Assembly (NCBI GenBank): GCA_013334755.1
Contig: JAAXWX010000004.1
Span: 1 to 64,000, forward strand
Length of the DNA: 64,000 nt
Direction of reading: 5' to 3'
From: Chlorobiaceae bacterium
GTDB taxonomy: Bacteria; Bacteroidota; Chlorobiia; Chlorobiales; Chlorobiaceae
Shown here: positions 19,005-28,557 of the stretch, piece by piece
How positions within the stretch are numbered: position 1 is the stretch's first letter
Layout: each line of letters starts with the position of its first letter
The notes under the pieces: generated by a model
The model's database searches: none
What the model was told of the DNA's origin: nothing
The model's input: only the letters and a program-made list of their open reading frames with translations
Translations under genes and position numbers: made by a program

Positions 19005-19328
19005 AGCATCAGGTTAAGCCGGCAGCGAATTCTTCTTATTGTATTCGCATTGCGTATTTCAGGGTATTTTTTTGAGCATACGGATTTGGTGGCTGAACTG
19101 TTTGGGGGATATCGGTCGAGTAAACTTGAGCAGTGGGAGCAACTGGTGTTTGATATTATTAGGTGGCACTTATCATCGGGGCAAAGTTTGATGAGGTTGA
19201 TTTGAGGATCGGGTTTTGATTTTTTTTTAATAAAGCGTAGTTGTTATCTTATTTTTCGATAATGAAGAAGCTATTGTTTGGCGTATGGGTTTTTCGTTTT
19301 TCGGGAATCAACAATCTTGCATTATCGA
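19005..19328 (+). other. Gap with a 66-codon open stretch in frame after the recQ stop; possible gene remnant
   Basis: After the recQ TGA the same frame stays open for 66 codons to a TGA at 19203-19205. The translated text looks protein-like rather than random (for example FFEHTDLVAELFGGYRSSKL and EQLVFDIIRWHLSS) but has no ATG until its last few codons. The best alternative start would be TTG at 19050. I cannot assign a family. The rest of the gap (19206-19328) is AT-rich leader sequence for the antiterminator gene. It may be a truncated gene, a small TTG-started gene, or chance. Confidence 0.35.
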
Positions 19329-19847
19329 ATGACTGATCTTCAGAATTTGCAGTGGTATGCACTCTATGTTCGCTCCCGATATGAAAAGAAGGTGCACAGG
19401 CTGTTGCTTGAACAGAAGGTTTCAAGCTTTCTTCCGCTGCTTGATACCTGGAAGCAATGGAGTGACAGAAAGAAAAAAGTTTCTGAACCATTGTTTCGAG
19501 GTTATCTGTTTGTCAATATTGACATACGGAAGGAGCAAATTGCAGTGCTCGATACAGAAGGCGTTGTGAAGTTCATCGGGATTGGAAAAACACCTTCGGT
19601 TATTTCTCAGAGAGATATCGATTGGCTCAAACAGCTGGTCCGGGAGCCTGATGCTATTCATCGGCATGTGGACTATCTTCCTGCAGGCCAGAGGGTGAAG
19701 GTTCTTGCCGGTCCATTCAGGGATTTTGAAGGCGTTGTGGTAAAACAGGGTCGTGAATCACGTCTTGTTGTCTTTTTTGAAAGTATCATGCAGGGGGTTG
19801 AAGTCACTATTTTTCCTGATGTGCTTATGCCTATTGCCGGTCATTGA
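19329..19847 (+). CDS. NusG-like transcription antiterminator, UpxY/RfaH type
   Basis: This 172-residue NusG paralogue has an N-terminal NGN domain (NLQWYALYVRSRYEKKVHRLL through FRGYLFVNID) and a C-terminal KOW motif (PAGQRVKVLAGPFRDFEGVV). Specialised NusG paralogues of this type ride on RNA polymerase and prevent early termination in long operons, usually surface-polysaccharide clusters. Here no such operon follows: the downstream region is decayed and then encodes an MFS transporter. I chose the ATG at 19329 because the family begins with the WYALYVR strand. A longer frame upstream adds 17 unconserved residues. The housekeeping nusG is not in the window. Confidence 0.88.
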   Translation: MTDLQNLQWYALYVRSRYEKKVHRLLLEQKVSSFLPLLDTWKQWSDRKKKVSEPLFRGYLFVNIDIRKEQIAVLDTEGVVKFIGIGKTPSVISQRDIDWLKQLVREPDAIHRHVDYLPAGQRVKVLAGPFRDFEGVVVKQGRESRLVVFFESIMQGVEVTIFPDVLMPIAGH

Positions 19848-20059
19848 ACGTGACAATAAAGCTTCAGGGTTGATACTGGTTTATGCTATGATGTTTCTGT
19901 TAAACGATAAACATCATAGAGTTATGTCACACATGAAAAGTTGTACCTCGAATTTTAGCAGCTTCATCCCAAACGACCGTCTGGATTAAACTGTGGCGTT
20001 CCAGTTCAGGCCTTACTGGAATTGAATCTGTCAGCATACGCATGACACGACACTAGAGT
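19848..20059. other. Non-coding or decayed spacer between the antiterminator and the broken VOC gene
   Basis: No intact gene is visible. The only notable item is a 38-residue minus-strand reading frame (19927-20043) that begins MRMLTDSIPVRPELERH and contains TVVWDEAAKIRGTTF. It looks protein-like and could be a fragment, but it matches nothing I recognise. No terminator hairpin is evident after the antiterminator gene. Confidence 0.4.
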
Positions 20060-20357
20060 ATGGATATCATGGCGGCTCAATATAATCCTGTCCGGTGGTT
20101 TGAATTTCCTGTGATCGATATTGCGTGAGCCAAGACTTTTTATGAAGCGGTTTTGAACGTGTCGCTCGATATGCAGGATGTGGAGCATGTTTCCATGGTC
20201 TGGTTTCCCATGGGCGAAGCGGGTTGTTATTCGGCCGGGTTCCCTTGTCAGGCAATCGGGTTATATTTTTTTTGACACTTTGGGATGCCGATTTACATTT
20301 TATGCGCCGGACCTTGACGATGCTCTGGAACGGGTGACGAAAAATGGGAAGAGGTGA
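20060..20357 (+). pseudogene. Broken VOC-superfamily (glyoxalase/dioxygenase-like) gene
   Basis: Translation from the ATG at 20060 gives a recognisable VOC start: YNPVRWFEFPVIDIA, an in-frame TGA at 20126-20128 (where the family usually has Arg/Glu, so CGA to TGA is likely), then AKTFYEAVLNVSLD and VSMVWFPMGEAG. The homologous reading then moves by +1 near 20222-20226 and continues as RPGSLVRQSGYIFF and FYAPDLDDALERVTKNGKR before a TGA at 20355-20357, short of the usual C-terminal DTEGN...GLHS end. Three lesions (nonsense, frameshift, missing C-terminus) make function very unlikely. The identification rests on the conserved VOC pattern, read by eye. Confidence 0.78.
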
Positions 20358-20428
20358 TATAAGACTTTCAGTAAAAGGAGATTAACTAATAAACCGAGGC
20401 TTTTTTGGCATAATAACCAGAATGCGTC

Positions 20429-21682
20429 ATGGAGGGTTTTGTGGGAGACAGGGAGCATACATCAATACGGAACATTTTCAGCCTGCCGGTTATTGTAGCG
20501 GCATTGGGTTACTTTGTCGATATTTACGATCTGGTGCTGTTCAGCATTGTCAGGGTTCCAAGTCTGAAATCGTTTGGTCTTTCTGGCAAGGAGCTTATTG
20601 ATTACGGGGTCTACCTGCTCAATATGCAGATGATTGGTATGCTGGTTGGCGGTATTCTCTGGGGGTGGCTTGGCGATAAAAAGGGTCGCCTCAAAATTAT
20701 GTTTGCCTCTATTCTGCTTTACTCTCTTGCCAATATTGCGAATGGTTTTGTTTCGTCGCTTCCGGCCTATGCGCTTTTGCGGTTTATTGCAGGAGTTGGT
20801 CTTGCCGGTGAGCTTGGGGCTGGAATTACCCTTGTTTCGGAGGTGCTGCATACCAGGATACGGGGTTACGGAACGATGCTTGTTGCCTCAATTGGAGTGT
20901 CGGGGGCGATTCTGGCTAATATCGTGGCCAATACGTATGAGTGGCATAATGCCTTTTTTATTGGAGGAGGTCTGGGGCTTTTACTGCTTGTTGCCCGTGT
21001 GAAAGTTGCCGAGTCGGGCATGTTTAAGGCTATGGAGGAGAAAAGCGGGCTGAGCCGGGGCAATATGTTGGCTCTCTTTACTGACCGTGACCGGTTTTTC
21101 CGCTATATCAACTCTATCATGATCGGTGTACCGATCTGGTTTGTTGTTGGTGTGCTGATTACCTTTTCACCTGAATTTGGTGTCGAAATTGGTATTACCG
21201 GGCCGGTTTCAGCTGGAAATGCGGTCATGTACTGTTATCTTGGACTGGTTTTCGGGGATCTTTCGAGCGGTTTGTTGAGTCAGCTTTTGCAGAGCAGAAA
21301 GAAGGTTATTCTGTTGTTCATGCTTTTGACGGTTGGAGCGGTCGCGCTCTATTTTATGCAGGGCCGCCAAACGCCCCAATTCTTTTATTTCGTCTGTGCC
21401 ATTCTCGGGTTTGCCGGGGGTTACTGGGCTATTTTTGTCACGGTTGCTGCTGAACAGTTTGGTACAAACCTCCGTGCAACGGTTGCTACTACGGTACCAA
21501 ACCTCGTCAGGGGCATGGTAGTGCCAATCACCATGCTGTTTCAGTTCCTTCGGGGTATTTTCGGTCTCGAATCAGGAGCGTTGCTGGTTGGCGCTCTTTG
21601 TGTGACCGCTGCCTTCCTTTCTCTCAGGGCACTTGAGGAGACATTCCACAAAGATCTTGATTACTACGAAGAGTTTCTCTGA
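20429..21682 (+). CDS. Major facilitator superfamily transporter, substrate unknown
   Basis: This is a 417-residue protein with about 12 hydrophobic helices. The loop 2-3 signature of MFS is clear: GWLGDKKGRLKIMF. Helix 1 carries acidic residues (ALGYFVDIYDLVLFSI), and helices 4-5 contain RFIAGVGLAGELGAGITL, as in metabolite/H+ symporters. The substrate cannot be named. I used the ATG at 20429; the codon immediately after gives MEGFVGDR. It lies downstream of the broken VOC gene and ends 2 bases from the convergent uvrA, so no dedicated terminator fits between them. Confidence 0.88.
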   Translation: MEGFVGDREHTSIRNIFSLPVIVAALGYFVDIYDLVLFSIVRVPSLKSFGLSGKELIDYGVYLLNMQMIGMLVGGILWGWLGDKKGRLKIMFASILLYSLANIANGFVSSLPAYALLRFIAGVGLAGELGAGITLVSEVLHTRIRGYGTMLVASIGVSGAILANIVANTYEWHNAFFIGGGLGLLLLVARVKVAESGMFKAMEEKSGLSRGNMLALFTDRDRFFRYINSIMIGVPIWFVVGVLITFSPEFGVEIGITGPVSAGNAVMYCYLGLVFGDLSSGLLSQLLQSRKKVILLFMLLTVGAVALYFMQGRQTPQFFYFVCAILGFAGGYWAIFVTVAAEQFGTNLRATVATTVPNLVRGMVVPITMLFQFLRGIFGLESGALLVGALCVTAAFLSLRALEETFHKDLDYYEEFL

Positions 21683-21684
21683 AT

Positions 21685-24522
21685 TCAAACTATTCCCATC
21701 TCCAGTTTCAAAAATTTTCCGGTGTAGGAGTGCTCAAATCGGGCAATCTCTTCGGGAGTGCCTTCAGCGATGATTTTGCCTCCTTCCGAGCCTCCTTCGG
21801 GTCCAATATCGATAATCCAGTCACTGTTTTTTATGATATCAAGGTTGTGCTCGATGATAATGACACTGTTGCCTTTGTCGACGAGTTTGCGGAGAACTTC
21901 GAGCAGATGCTGGATGTCCTGGAAGTGCAGTCCCGTGGTTGGTTCGTCAAGAATGTAGAGGGTTTTACCGGTTTGTATTTTTGCCAGTTCAGCTGACAGC
22001 TTTATGCGCTGTGCTTCACCGCCTGAAAGCATGGGAGATGGCTGGCCAAGTTTGAGGTAGCCGAGCCCAACGCTCTGCATGGTGGTGAGGATGCGGAGGA
22101 TTCTGGGGAAGTCGGTAAAGAATTCTGCTGCTTCGGTAATGGTCATTTCAAGCACATCGGCAATGGATTTGCCGCGGTATTTGACAAGCAGGGTTTCACG
22201 GTTGTATCGCTCTCCCTTGCAGTTCTCGCATTGGACATAGACATCAGGCAGAAAGTTCATCTCGATTTTTCGGGTGCCGGCTCCCTGGCACACTTCGCAT
22301 CTGCCCCCCTTAACATTGAAACTGAATCGTCCGGCCTTATATCCTCTAATCTGTGCTTCAGGCAGACGTGTGAAGAAATCGCGGATAAAGGTGAAGGCTC
22401 CGGTATAGGTCGCGGGGTTGGATCGAGGTGTGCGGCCGATGGGTGATTGGTCGACATTGACAACTTTGTCGATGTGCTGAATTCCTTCAATTCGATCATA
22501 GGGATAGGTGAGCAGTTTGGAGCGGTAAAAATGGCGCGCAAGAATCGGGAAGAGGGTTTCGTTGATGATGGTGGATTTGCCTGATCCGCTGACGCCGGTG
22601 ATGCAGACGAGTGAACGGAGCGGAATGGTGATGTCAAGGTTTTGCAGGTTATTGCCCCGGCACCCTTGCAGCTGCAGGAACTGCTGTTTTTCAATGTTAT
22701 GTTCTTCTTTTTTACAGTAGACCTGTCGAGTCCCGGTCAGGTATCCGGCGGTCAGTGAGTCGGGGTCAAGGGAGTTGGCGGCACCCTGTGCGACAATCTC
22801 TCCACCATATTCGCCCGCCCCGGGACCGAGATCGATAATTTCATCTGCCTCAAGCATGGTGTCTTTGTCGTGCTCAACGACGAGGACGGTGTTGCCAAGA
22901 TCTCGGAGCCGTTTCAGTGATGTGATGAGCTTGTGATTGTCACGCTGGTGCAGTCCAATGCTTGGTTCATCAAGCACGTAAAGGACACCGCTGAGCTGCG
23001 AGCCAAGCTGGGATGCGAGCCTTATGCGTTGCGCTTCACCTCCGGATAGAGTTTGAGAGCTGCGGTCAAGTGAGAGATAACTGAGTCCGACATTGAGGAG
23101 GAATTCAAGGCGTTTGACAATTTCATGGAGTATCGGTGTAGCGACAAGCTTCTCTTTTTCAGAAAGATTGACAGGCAGGGCGCTGAAAAAGGCAAGGGCT
23201 TCCGGCAGTGGAAGGGCTTCAGCCTGGGCGATATTGAGCTCATTGATTTTGACCAGCAGGCTTTCTTTCCGCAGTCTTGCACCATTGCATGCCGGGCAGG
23301 GCTGGCGGAGCATGTAGTTTTCTGCCCACTCCCGTATTTTGGAGGAGCTGGCATTTTTCCGGATCTCATCAACGTAGGGGAGTGCTCCGGGAAATGGTTG
23401 CGGGTAGAGGGTATCATGGCCGGAATAACTGTAGCTGACGTCAAAGGTACGGCTGCCGGATCCTTCAAGCAGTATTTTTATCGCTTCCTGTGGAATATCG
23501 GTTATCGGGGTATCCAGAGTGAAATTGAATTCTCTTGCGATTGCCTTGATGATTTGCCAGAGGTTGCGTTTTCCTGATTTGCCGAATGGATCGATTCCTC
23601 CTTCGTTGAGGGAAAGTGTGGCATCAGGTATCATCAGATCTGCTGAAAGCTGCATGAGCTCACCGAGGCCGTTGCATTCGGAGCAGGCACCGTAGGGGGA
23701 GTTGAAGCTGAAATGGTTTGGCGCGAGGGTGTCGACCGGTACTGATCCGTCTGAATAGGCATAGCGAGTACTGAAAGTGAGCTCGTTAAGATCGCTTTCC
23801 ATCGGATCGCAGATGACTGTTGAGCGGTGTTCCGACATGGCAATTGCCATGCTGATGGCGTCTTTCAGCCGTTCTTCGCTGTCAGGAGCGGCCACCAGAC
23901 GGTCGATAACGAGTTCAATGGTGTGGCTTTTATAGCGTTCGATCTGCATCTCTTTTTCCATCTCCCGGTATTTGCCGTCAACACGGACTCGGAGAAATCC
24001 TTTGAGGAGGAGGCGTTCAAAGAGTTCCCTGTAGTGGCCTTTGCGTCCGGTTACGAGGGGGGAAAGTATCTGGATTTTAGTACCTGACGGCAGGGCGGAA
24101 ATGGCTTCAACGATGCTTGCTTCACTTTGCTGCTGGAGCATGGCACCAGTAACGGGGTCGTACCGTCTTCCTGCTTTGGCGAAGAGCAGACGGATAAAGT
24201 CATGAATTTCGGTTATGGTTCCTACCGTTGAGCGGGGAGATCGGTTGGTGCTTTTCTGGTCGATAGCGATAACCGGCGAAAGCCCTTCGATAAAGTCGAC
24301 ATCAGGGCGTTCTATGCTGCCGATATATTGCCGTGCATAGGGTGAGAGTGTTTCCATAAAACGCCTCTGTCCTTCGGCGTAAATGGTATCAAAGGCAAGG
24401 CTTGATTTTCCCGATCCTGAAAGGCCGGTAATGACAACAAATTTGTTACGCGGAATATCAAGAGAGATGTTTTTGAGGTTGTGGACTCTTGCTCCCCTGA
24501 TGTTGATATGACTGAATTCCAT
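21685..24522 (-). CDS. uvrA: Excinuclease ABC subunit A
   Basis: UvrA is the damage sensor of nucleotide excision repair. The 945-residue protein has two ABC ATPase modules with Walker [13 protein letters not shown] and [12 protein letters not shown] and two signatures LSGGEAQRI. Zinc-binding cysteines are seen in [18 protein letters not shown] and [11 protein letters not shown]...[10 protein letters not shown]. The C-terminal [12 protein letters not shown] follows the second signature. Length and order are standard. The gene is convergent with the MFS gene and lies downstream of ppdK, separated from it by a terminator-like hairpin. Confidence 0.98.
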   Translation of the reverse strand: MEFSHINIRGARVHNLKNISLDIPRNKFVVITGLSGSGKSSLAFDTIYAEGQRRFMETLSPYARQYIGSIERPDVDFIEGLSPVIAIDQKSTNRSPRSTVGTITEIHDFIRLLFAKAGRRYDPVTGAMLQQQSEASIVEAISALPSGTKIQILSPLVTGRKGHYRELFERLLLKGFLRVRVDGKYREMEKEMQIERYKSHTIELVIDRLVAAPDSEERLKDAISMAIAMSEHRSTVICDPMESDLNELTFSTRYAYSDGSVPVDTLAPNHFSFNSPYGACSECNGLGELMQLSADLMIPDATLSLNEGGIDPFGKSGKRNLWQIIKAIAREFNFTLDTPITDIPQEAIKILLEGSGSRTFDVSYSYSGHDTLYPQPFPGALPYVDEIRKNASSSKIREWAENYMLRQPCPACNGARLRKESLLVKINELNIAQAEALPLPEALAFFSALPVNLSEKEKLVATPILHEIVKRLEFLLNVGLSYLSLDRSSQTLSGGEAQRIRLASQLGSQLSGVLYVLDEPSIGLHQRDNHKLITSLKRLRDLGNTVLVVEHDKDTMLEADEIIDLGPGAGEYGGEIVAQGAANSLDPDSLTAGYLTGTRQVYCKKEEHNIEKQQFLQLQGCRGNNLQNLDITIPLRSLVCITGVSGSGKSTIINETLFPILARHFYRSKLLTYPYDRIEGIQHIDKVVNVDQSPIGRTPRSNPATYTGAFTFIRDFFTRLPEAQIRGYKAGRFSFNVKGGRCEVCQGAGTRKIEMNFLPDVYVQCENCKGERYNRETLLVKYRGKSIADVLEMTITEAAEFFTDFPRILRILTTMQSVGLGYLKLGQPSPMLSGGEAQRIKLSAELAKIQTGKTLYILDEPTTGLHFQDIQHLLEVLRKLVDKGNSVIIIEHNLDIIKNSDWIIDIGPEGGSEGGKIIAEGTPEEIARFEHSYTGKFLKLEMGIV

Positions 24523-24712
24523 GTGTTTTCTTGACCGTCTGTTTTCTTTGCACTCTATGGTTTTGCTGTTGTTATCGGTTTGACCGATTATGCCAGGGTA
24601 AACCGTACGTTGATGGTTATCGTTTCATTATTGGAACATTCAATATGGAAATTATTTCCCAGAAGCAAGCTGAAAAAGGTAATGAGTGTAAGGATTTGCT
24701 GGTTTCTGCACC

Positions 24713-24747
24713 ATGAAAGAAGGCGGCCATGGGCCGCCTTCTTTCAT
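24713..24747 (-). terminator. Hairpin terminator after ppdK
   Basis: A perfect 16-base stem (arms 24713-24728 and 24732-24747) with a 3-base loop lies 24 bases past the ppdK stop. It has a GC-rich core (AAGGCGGCC) with A-rich and T-rich outer parts but no U-tract beyond the stem. The rest of the 24523-24771 gap contains no gene I can support. Confidence 0.65.
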
Positions 24748-24771
24748 GATATGCTTGTTGTTGCCGACTGC

Positions 24772-27522
24772 TCAGCCTTTCAATGCTGCTCTTGCAGCGG
24801 CAAGGCGTGCAATCGGCACTCTGTAAGGGCTGCATGAAACGTAGTTCAGTCCTAACTGGTGGCAGAATTCAACTGTCGTAGGATCACCGCCATGTTCCCC
24901 GCAGATACCAAGCTTCAGCTCCGGTTTGACAGCTCGTCCCTCTTTTGCTGAAATGCTCATTAACCGTCCTACGCCATCAATATCAATGGATTCAAAGGGG
25001 TTGCGAGGAAAGATATCCTGCTGCTGGTATATCGGCAGGAACTGGCCGGAATCGTCGCGGCTCATGCCGAGCCCCATCTGGGTGAGGTCGTTGGTACCAT
25101 AGCTGAAGAAATCGGCTGCGGTTGCAATCTGGTCAGAGGTGATAGCGGCACGTGGTACCTCAATCATGGTGCCGACGAGGTATTTTACCCCGGAGCCTTG
25201 CTCAGCAATGACGCTGCGTGCTGTTTTGTGGATCACTTCACTGGTGATTTCAAGCTCTTTTACGGTGCTGATAAGAGGAACCATGATTTCTGGTACCACT
25301 TCGAGCCCCTCTTTTTTGAGCTTGCAGGCGGCTTCGATAATTGCCCGTACCTGCATGATGGTGATTTCAGGGTGAAGGATGCCGAGGCGGCAGCCGCGGA
25401 GACCAAGCATAGGGTTAAATTCGTGCAGATCGCCGATGCGCTCTTTGACAGCTTCAAACGAGGTACGCATTTTAGTGGCCAGTGCCCTAATTTCATCATC
25501 GGTGTGTGGAAGGAACTCATGGAGCGGAGGATCGAGAAGCCGGATGGTGACCGGACGGGAGCCCATCGCCTTGAAGAGTCCATAGAAGTCGTCGCGCTGG
25601 TAGGGCAGCAGTTTTTCAAGCGCTTTTTTGCGTCCTGCGACATCGTCGGCCAGAATCATCTCCCGCATGGCGTCAATACGTTCTCCACCAAAGAACATGT
25701 GTTCGGTACGGCAGAGACCAATTCCTTCAGCGCCGAAGGTGATAGCGATTTCGGCCTGATCGGGCTGGTCGGCATTGGTGCGGATGTTGAGCTTGCGGTA
25801 TTTATCGGCCCACTCCATAAGCTGCTTGTAGATCGGCCATGTCGGGGCATCTTCGGGTTTGAGGGTCTTGTCAACAAGCACTTCGATGATCTCGGAGTTT
25901 TTTGTGGCGACTTTTCCGGCAATAACCTCTCCTGTGCTGCCGTCGATGGAGATATAATCGCCTTCACGCAGGATAATGTCGTTGCCCTGTACCCTCAGTT
26001 CTCCTCTCTGGTAGTCGATGCTGAGCGCTCCGCATCCCGCAACGCAGACCTTGCCCATCTGACGCGCGACCAGCGCAGCGTGTGAAGTCATGCCGCCCCG
26101 CTCAGTGAGTATGCCTTCCGAGGCATCCATTCCCTTGATGTCTTCCGGAGAGGTTTCGATGCGGACAAGAATGACTGCTTCTCCGCGTTTTCCTGCTTCA
26201 TAGGCATCGACAGCATTGAAATAGATCTTGCCGGTGGCGGCACCGGGACCGGCATTAAGTCCTGTAGCAAGAAGCCTTTTTTCGGCAATGGCAGCCTGTT
26301 TTTCTTTCATGTCGAAGACAGGCCGGAGCAACTGGTTGAGCTGTTCCGGTTCGATGCGCAACAGGGCTTCTTTTTCGTCAATCAGTTTCTCGTTGAACAT
26401 GTCAACGGCAATTTTTACTGCGGCCATACCAGTTCGTTTCCCGACTCTGCACTGGAGCATGAAGAGCTTGTTGTTCTCAATGGTGAACTCAATGTCCATC
26501 ATGTCGTGGTAGTGATGTTCAAGAATCGATCGGATCTCTTCAAGCTGGTTGTAAATGGGGGGATTTTCGGCCTTGAGCTGTTCAATTTTCAGAGGAGTTC
26601 TTGTGCCGGCTACGACATCCTCACCCTGGGCGTTCATGAGAAACTCGCCATAGAAGATATTGTCGCCGGTGGCAGCGTCACGCGTGAATGCAACGCCGGT
26701 TCCGCAATCTTCGCCCATGTTGCCGAAAACCATGGCCTGGACATTGCAGGCGGTACCCCAGTAGCCGGGAATATGGTTCAGTTTGCGGTAGACTATAGCC
26801 CGTTCATTGTTCCAGCTGTTGAAGACGGCTCCGATTGCTCCGATAAGCTGTTCGTGCGGATCTTCGGGAAATGTTTTACCGGTTTTCTCAAGAATTGCAG
26901 CTTTATACTCTGTGACGATGTCCTGAAGGTCTTCAACCGTGAATTCTGTGTCGAGCTCAATACCGAGCTGATGTTTTTTTGCTTCAAGGATTTTTTCAAA
27001 CGGGTCGATCTGTTTTTTATCTGTCGGTTTCAGGTCCAGTACAACATCACCATACATCTGGACGAAACGGCGGTAGCAGTCCCATGCAAAGCGGGGGTTG
27101 CCTGATTTTCGGGCAAGACCGTCGACGGTTTTTGCATTAAGCCCGAGATTGAGAATAGTGTCCATCATGCCGGGCATCGAGGCTCTTGCACCTGAGCGAA
27201 CCGAGACCAGAAGGGGATTTTCGGGGTCTCCGAATTTTTTGCCCAGCGCCTCTTCAACTTTGCGGAGAGCATCCGGAATCTCTTGCTCGAAAAGATTTCG
27301 GGGGTAGTTTTTCTGGTTGTCATAATAGTAGGTGCACACTTCGGTTGAAATGGTGAATCCCGGAGGAACCGGCAAGCCGATGTTTGCCATTTCTGCGAGG
27401 TTGGCACCTTTGCCGCCAAGCAGGTTTTTCATGGACGCATCACCTTCAGAAGACCCGCCCGAGAAACTGTAGATGTATTGTTTCTTCGCAGCCTTTTCGT
27501 TGGTAATCTCAGATTGTGGCAT
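24772..27522 (-). CDS. ppdK: Pyruvate, phosphate dikinase
   Basis: The enzyme converts pyruvate, ATP and phosphate to phosphoenolpyruvate, AMP and PPi. In green sulfur bacteria it provides PEP from the pyruvate formed after the reductive TCA cycle (established pathway). The 916-residue protein has the N-terminal nucleotide-binding domain ([12 protein letters not shown]), the phosphotransfer loop [15 protein letters not shown] with catalytic His481, and the C-terminal PEP-binding barrel ([37 protein letters not shown]). Start at ATG 27522. It is transcribed divergently from the ABC permease across 153 bases and is followed by a hairpin. Confidence 0.98.
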   Translation of the reverse strand: MPQSEITNEKAAKKQYIYSFSGGSSEGDASMKNLLGGKGANLAEMANIGLPVPPGFTISTEVCTYYYDNQKNYPRNLFEQEIPDALRKVEEALGKKFGDPENPLLVSVRSGARASMPGMMDTILNLGLNAKTVDGLARKSGNPRFAWDCYRRFVQMYGDVVLDLKPTDKKQIDPFEKILEAKKHQLGIELDTEFTVEDLQDIVTEYKAAILEKTGKTFPEDPHEQLIGAIGAVFNSWNNERAIVYRKLNHIPGYWGTACNVQAMVFGNMGEDCGTGVAFTRDAATGDNIFYGEFLMNAQGEDVVAGTRTPLKIEQLKAENPPIYNQLEEIRSILEHHYHDMMDIEFTIENNKLFMLQCRVGKRTGMAAVKIAVDMFNEKLIDEKEALLRIEPEQLNQLLRPVFDMKEKQAAIAEKRLLATGLNAGPGAATGKIYFNAVDAYEAGKRGEAVILVRIETSPEDIKGMDASEGILTERGGMTSHAALVARQMGKVCVAGCGALSIDYQRGELRVQGNDIILREGDYISIDGSTGEVIAGKVATKNSEIIEVLVDKTLKPEDAPTWPIYKQLMEWADKYRKLNIRTNADQPDQAEIAITFGAEGIGLCRTEHMFFGGERIDAMREMILADDVAGRKKALEKLLPYQRDDFYGLFKAMGSRPVTIRLLDPPLHEFLPHTDDEIRALATKMRTSFEAVKERIGDLHEFNPMLGLRGCRLGILHPEITIMQVRAIIEAACKLKKEGLEVVPEIMVPLISTVKELEITSEVIHKTARSVIAEQGSGVKYLVGTMIEVPRAAITSDQIATAADFFSYGTNDLTQMGLGMSRDDSGQFLPIYQQQDIFPRNPFESIDIDGVGRLMSISAKEGRAVKPELKLGICGEHGGDPTTVEFCHQLGLNYVSCSPYRVPIARLAAARAALKG

Positions 27523-27675
27523 GATTTTTTTCAGGAGTAATTATGTTTTTTCACCAGGATTAAAAAAAAAGCAGGTGATGAAAAAACAGATGAAGTTGAC
27601 TACTTTTATTAGAATTGAAGTTTAATAAAAAGCTGGTGTAAAAACTACCTGAAAGGATATTTCATTCTGATTATT

Positions 27676-28557
27676 ATGGAAATTGCGCCTTTAGTTTTTT
27701 TTCTGCAGATCCTTCGTCTTGCCGTTCCCTATGTACTTACCTCTGTCGGCGCAACTTTTTCGGAGCGGGGTGGTGTGGTTAATCTCGCACTTGAAGGGAT
27801 GATGCTTGCAGGTGCATTTGGCGCTGCTTTTGGCCAGTACCGGACTGGTTCTGCATGGGTGGGTATTCTGCTGGCTCTTTTCAGTGGCCTTGGTGTTGCG
27901 CTGCTTTTTGCTTTTATCACGGTTACGCTGAAAGCTGATCAGATTGTTGCCGGGATTGCAGTCAATATCCTTGTTATGGGAGCTACCCGTTTCGGACTTA
28001 GCCTTATCTTTGGGAGTTCAATGAATTCTGAGCGGATTGCAGGTTTTGTGGTGCCTTCACTTGTTTTTGATCCGCTTTTTCTTGCCGCACTGGTTTCAGT
28101 CGTTGCTGGTCATCTGGTGCTTTTCAAGACTCCATTCGGGCTGAGGCTTCGTGCAACTGGTGAAAGCGCTGAAACTGCTGACAGTGCGGGAATCAATGTT
28201 GATCGGATGCGCTATTCCGGAGTGCTTGTTTCGGGGGCGCTTGCAGCGCTTGGGGGAGCATTTCTTGTTTTCCAGCAGCATACCTTCACGGATAACATGT
28301 CGGCCGGTCGGGGTTATATTGCACTTGCAGCCATGATAATCGGCAAATGGAGTCCAGCTGGAGCTGCTCTTGCAAGTCTCCTTTTTGCAACGACTGAATC
28401 TATGGAAATCTGGCTTCAGACAGGCTGGATACCCTCTCAACTGGTGCAGTCACTTCCTTATATCATAACTCTGGTTGTGCTTGCCGGATTTGTCGGCAGG
28501 GCTTCTGCTCCCCGGGATGCGGGAATTCCATTTGAGAAAAACCATTACTCAGATTAA
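27676..28557 (+). CDS. ABC transporter permease, nucleoside/simple-sugar (YufQ/RbsC-like) family
   Basis: This 293-residue inner-membrane protein has about eight to ten hydrophobic segments. The region TSVGATFSERGGVVNLALEGMMLAGAF is characteristic of permeases associated with BMP-type nucleoside or simple-sugar importers, as is LRLRATGESAETADSAGI in the cytoplasmic coupling loop. A functional importer needs an ATPase, a second permease and a binding protein. None is adjacent, so partners must lie elsewhere or have been lost. It overlaps the end of elbB by 9 bases in a convergent arrangement. Confidence 0.85.
   Translation: MEIAPLVFFLQILRLAVPYVLTSVGATFSERGGVVNLALEGMMLAGAFGAAFGQYRTGSAWVGILLALFSGLGVALLFAFITVTLKADQIVAGIAVNILVMGATRFGLSLIFGSSMNSERIAGFVVPSLVFDPLFLAALVSVVAGHLVLFKTPFGLRLRATGESAETADSAGINVDRMRYSGVLVSGALAALGGAFLVFQQHTFTDNMSAGRGYIALAAMIIGKWSPAGAALASLLFATTESMEIWLQTGWIPSQLVQSLPYIITLVVLAGFVGRASAPRDAGIPFEKNHYSD

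Noticed and set aside
20375-20380. Strong AAGGAG ribosome binding site before the MFS gene
   Set aside because: No start codon follows at usable distance (the next bases run into TAA), and the MFS ATG lies about 48 bases further on. It may be a leftover of a deleted gene.
25198-26085. Long plus-strand open frame (about 295 codons) opposite ppdK
   Set aside because: It lies entirely within the well-supported ppdK on the other strand and its composition follows the complementary codons; no known domain is seen.
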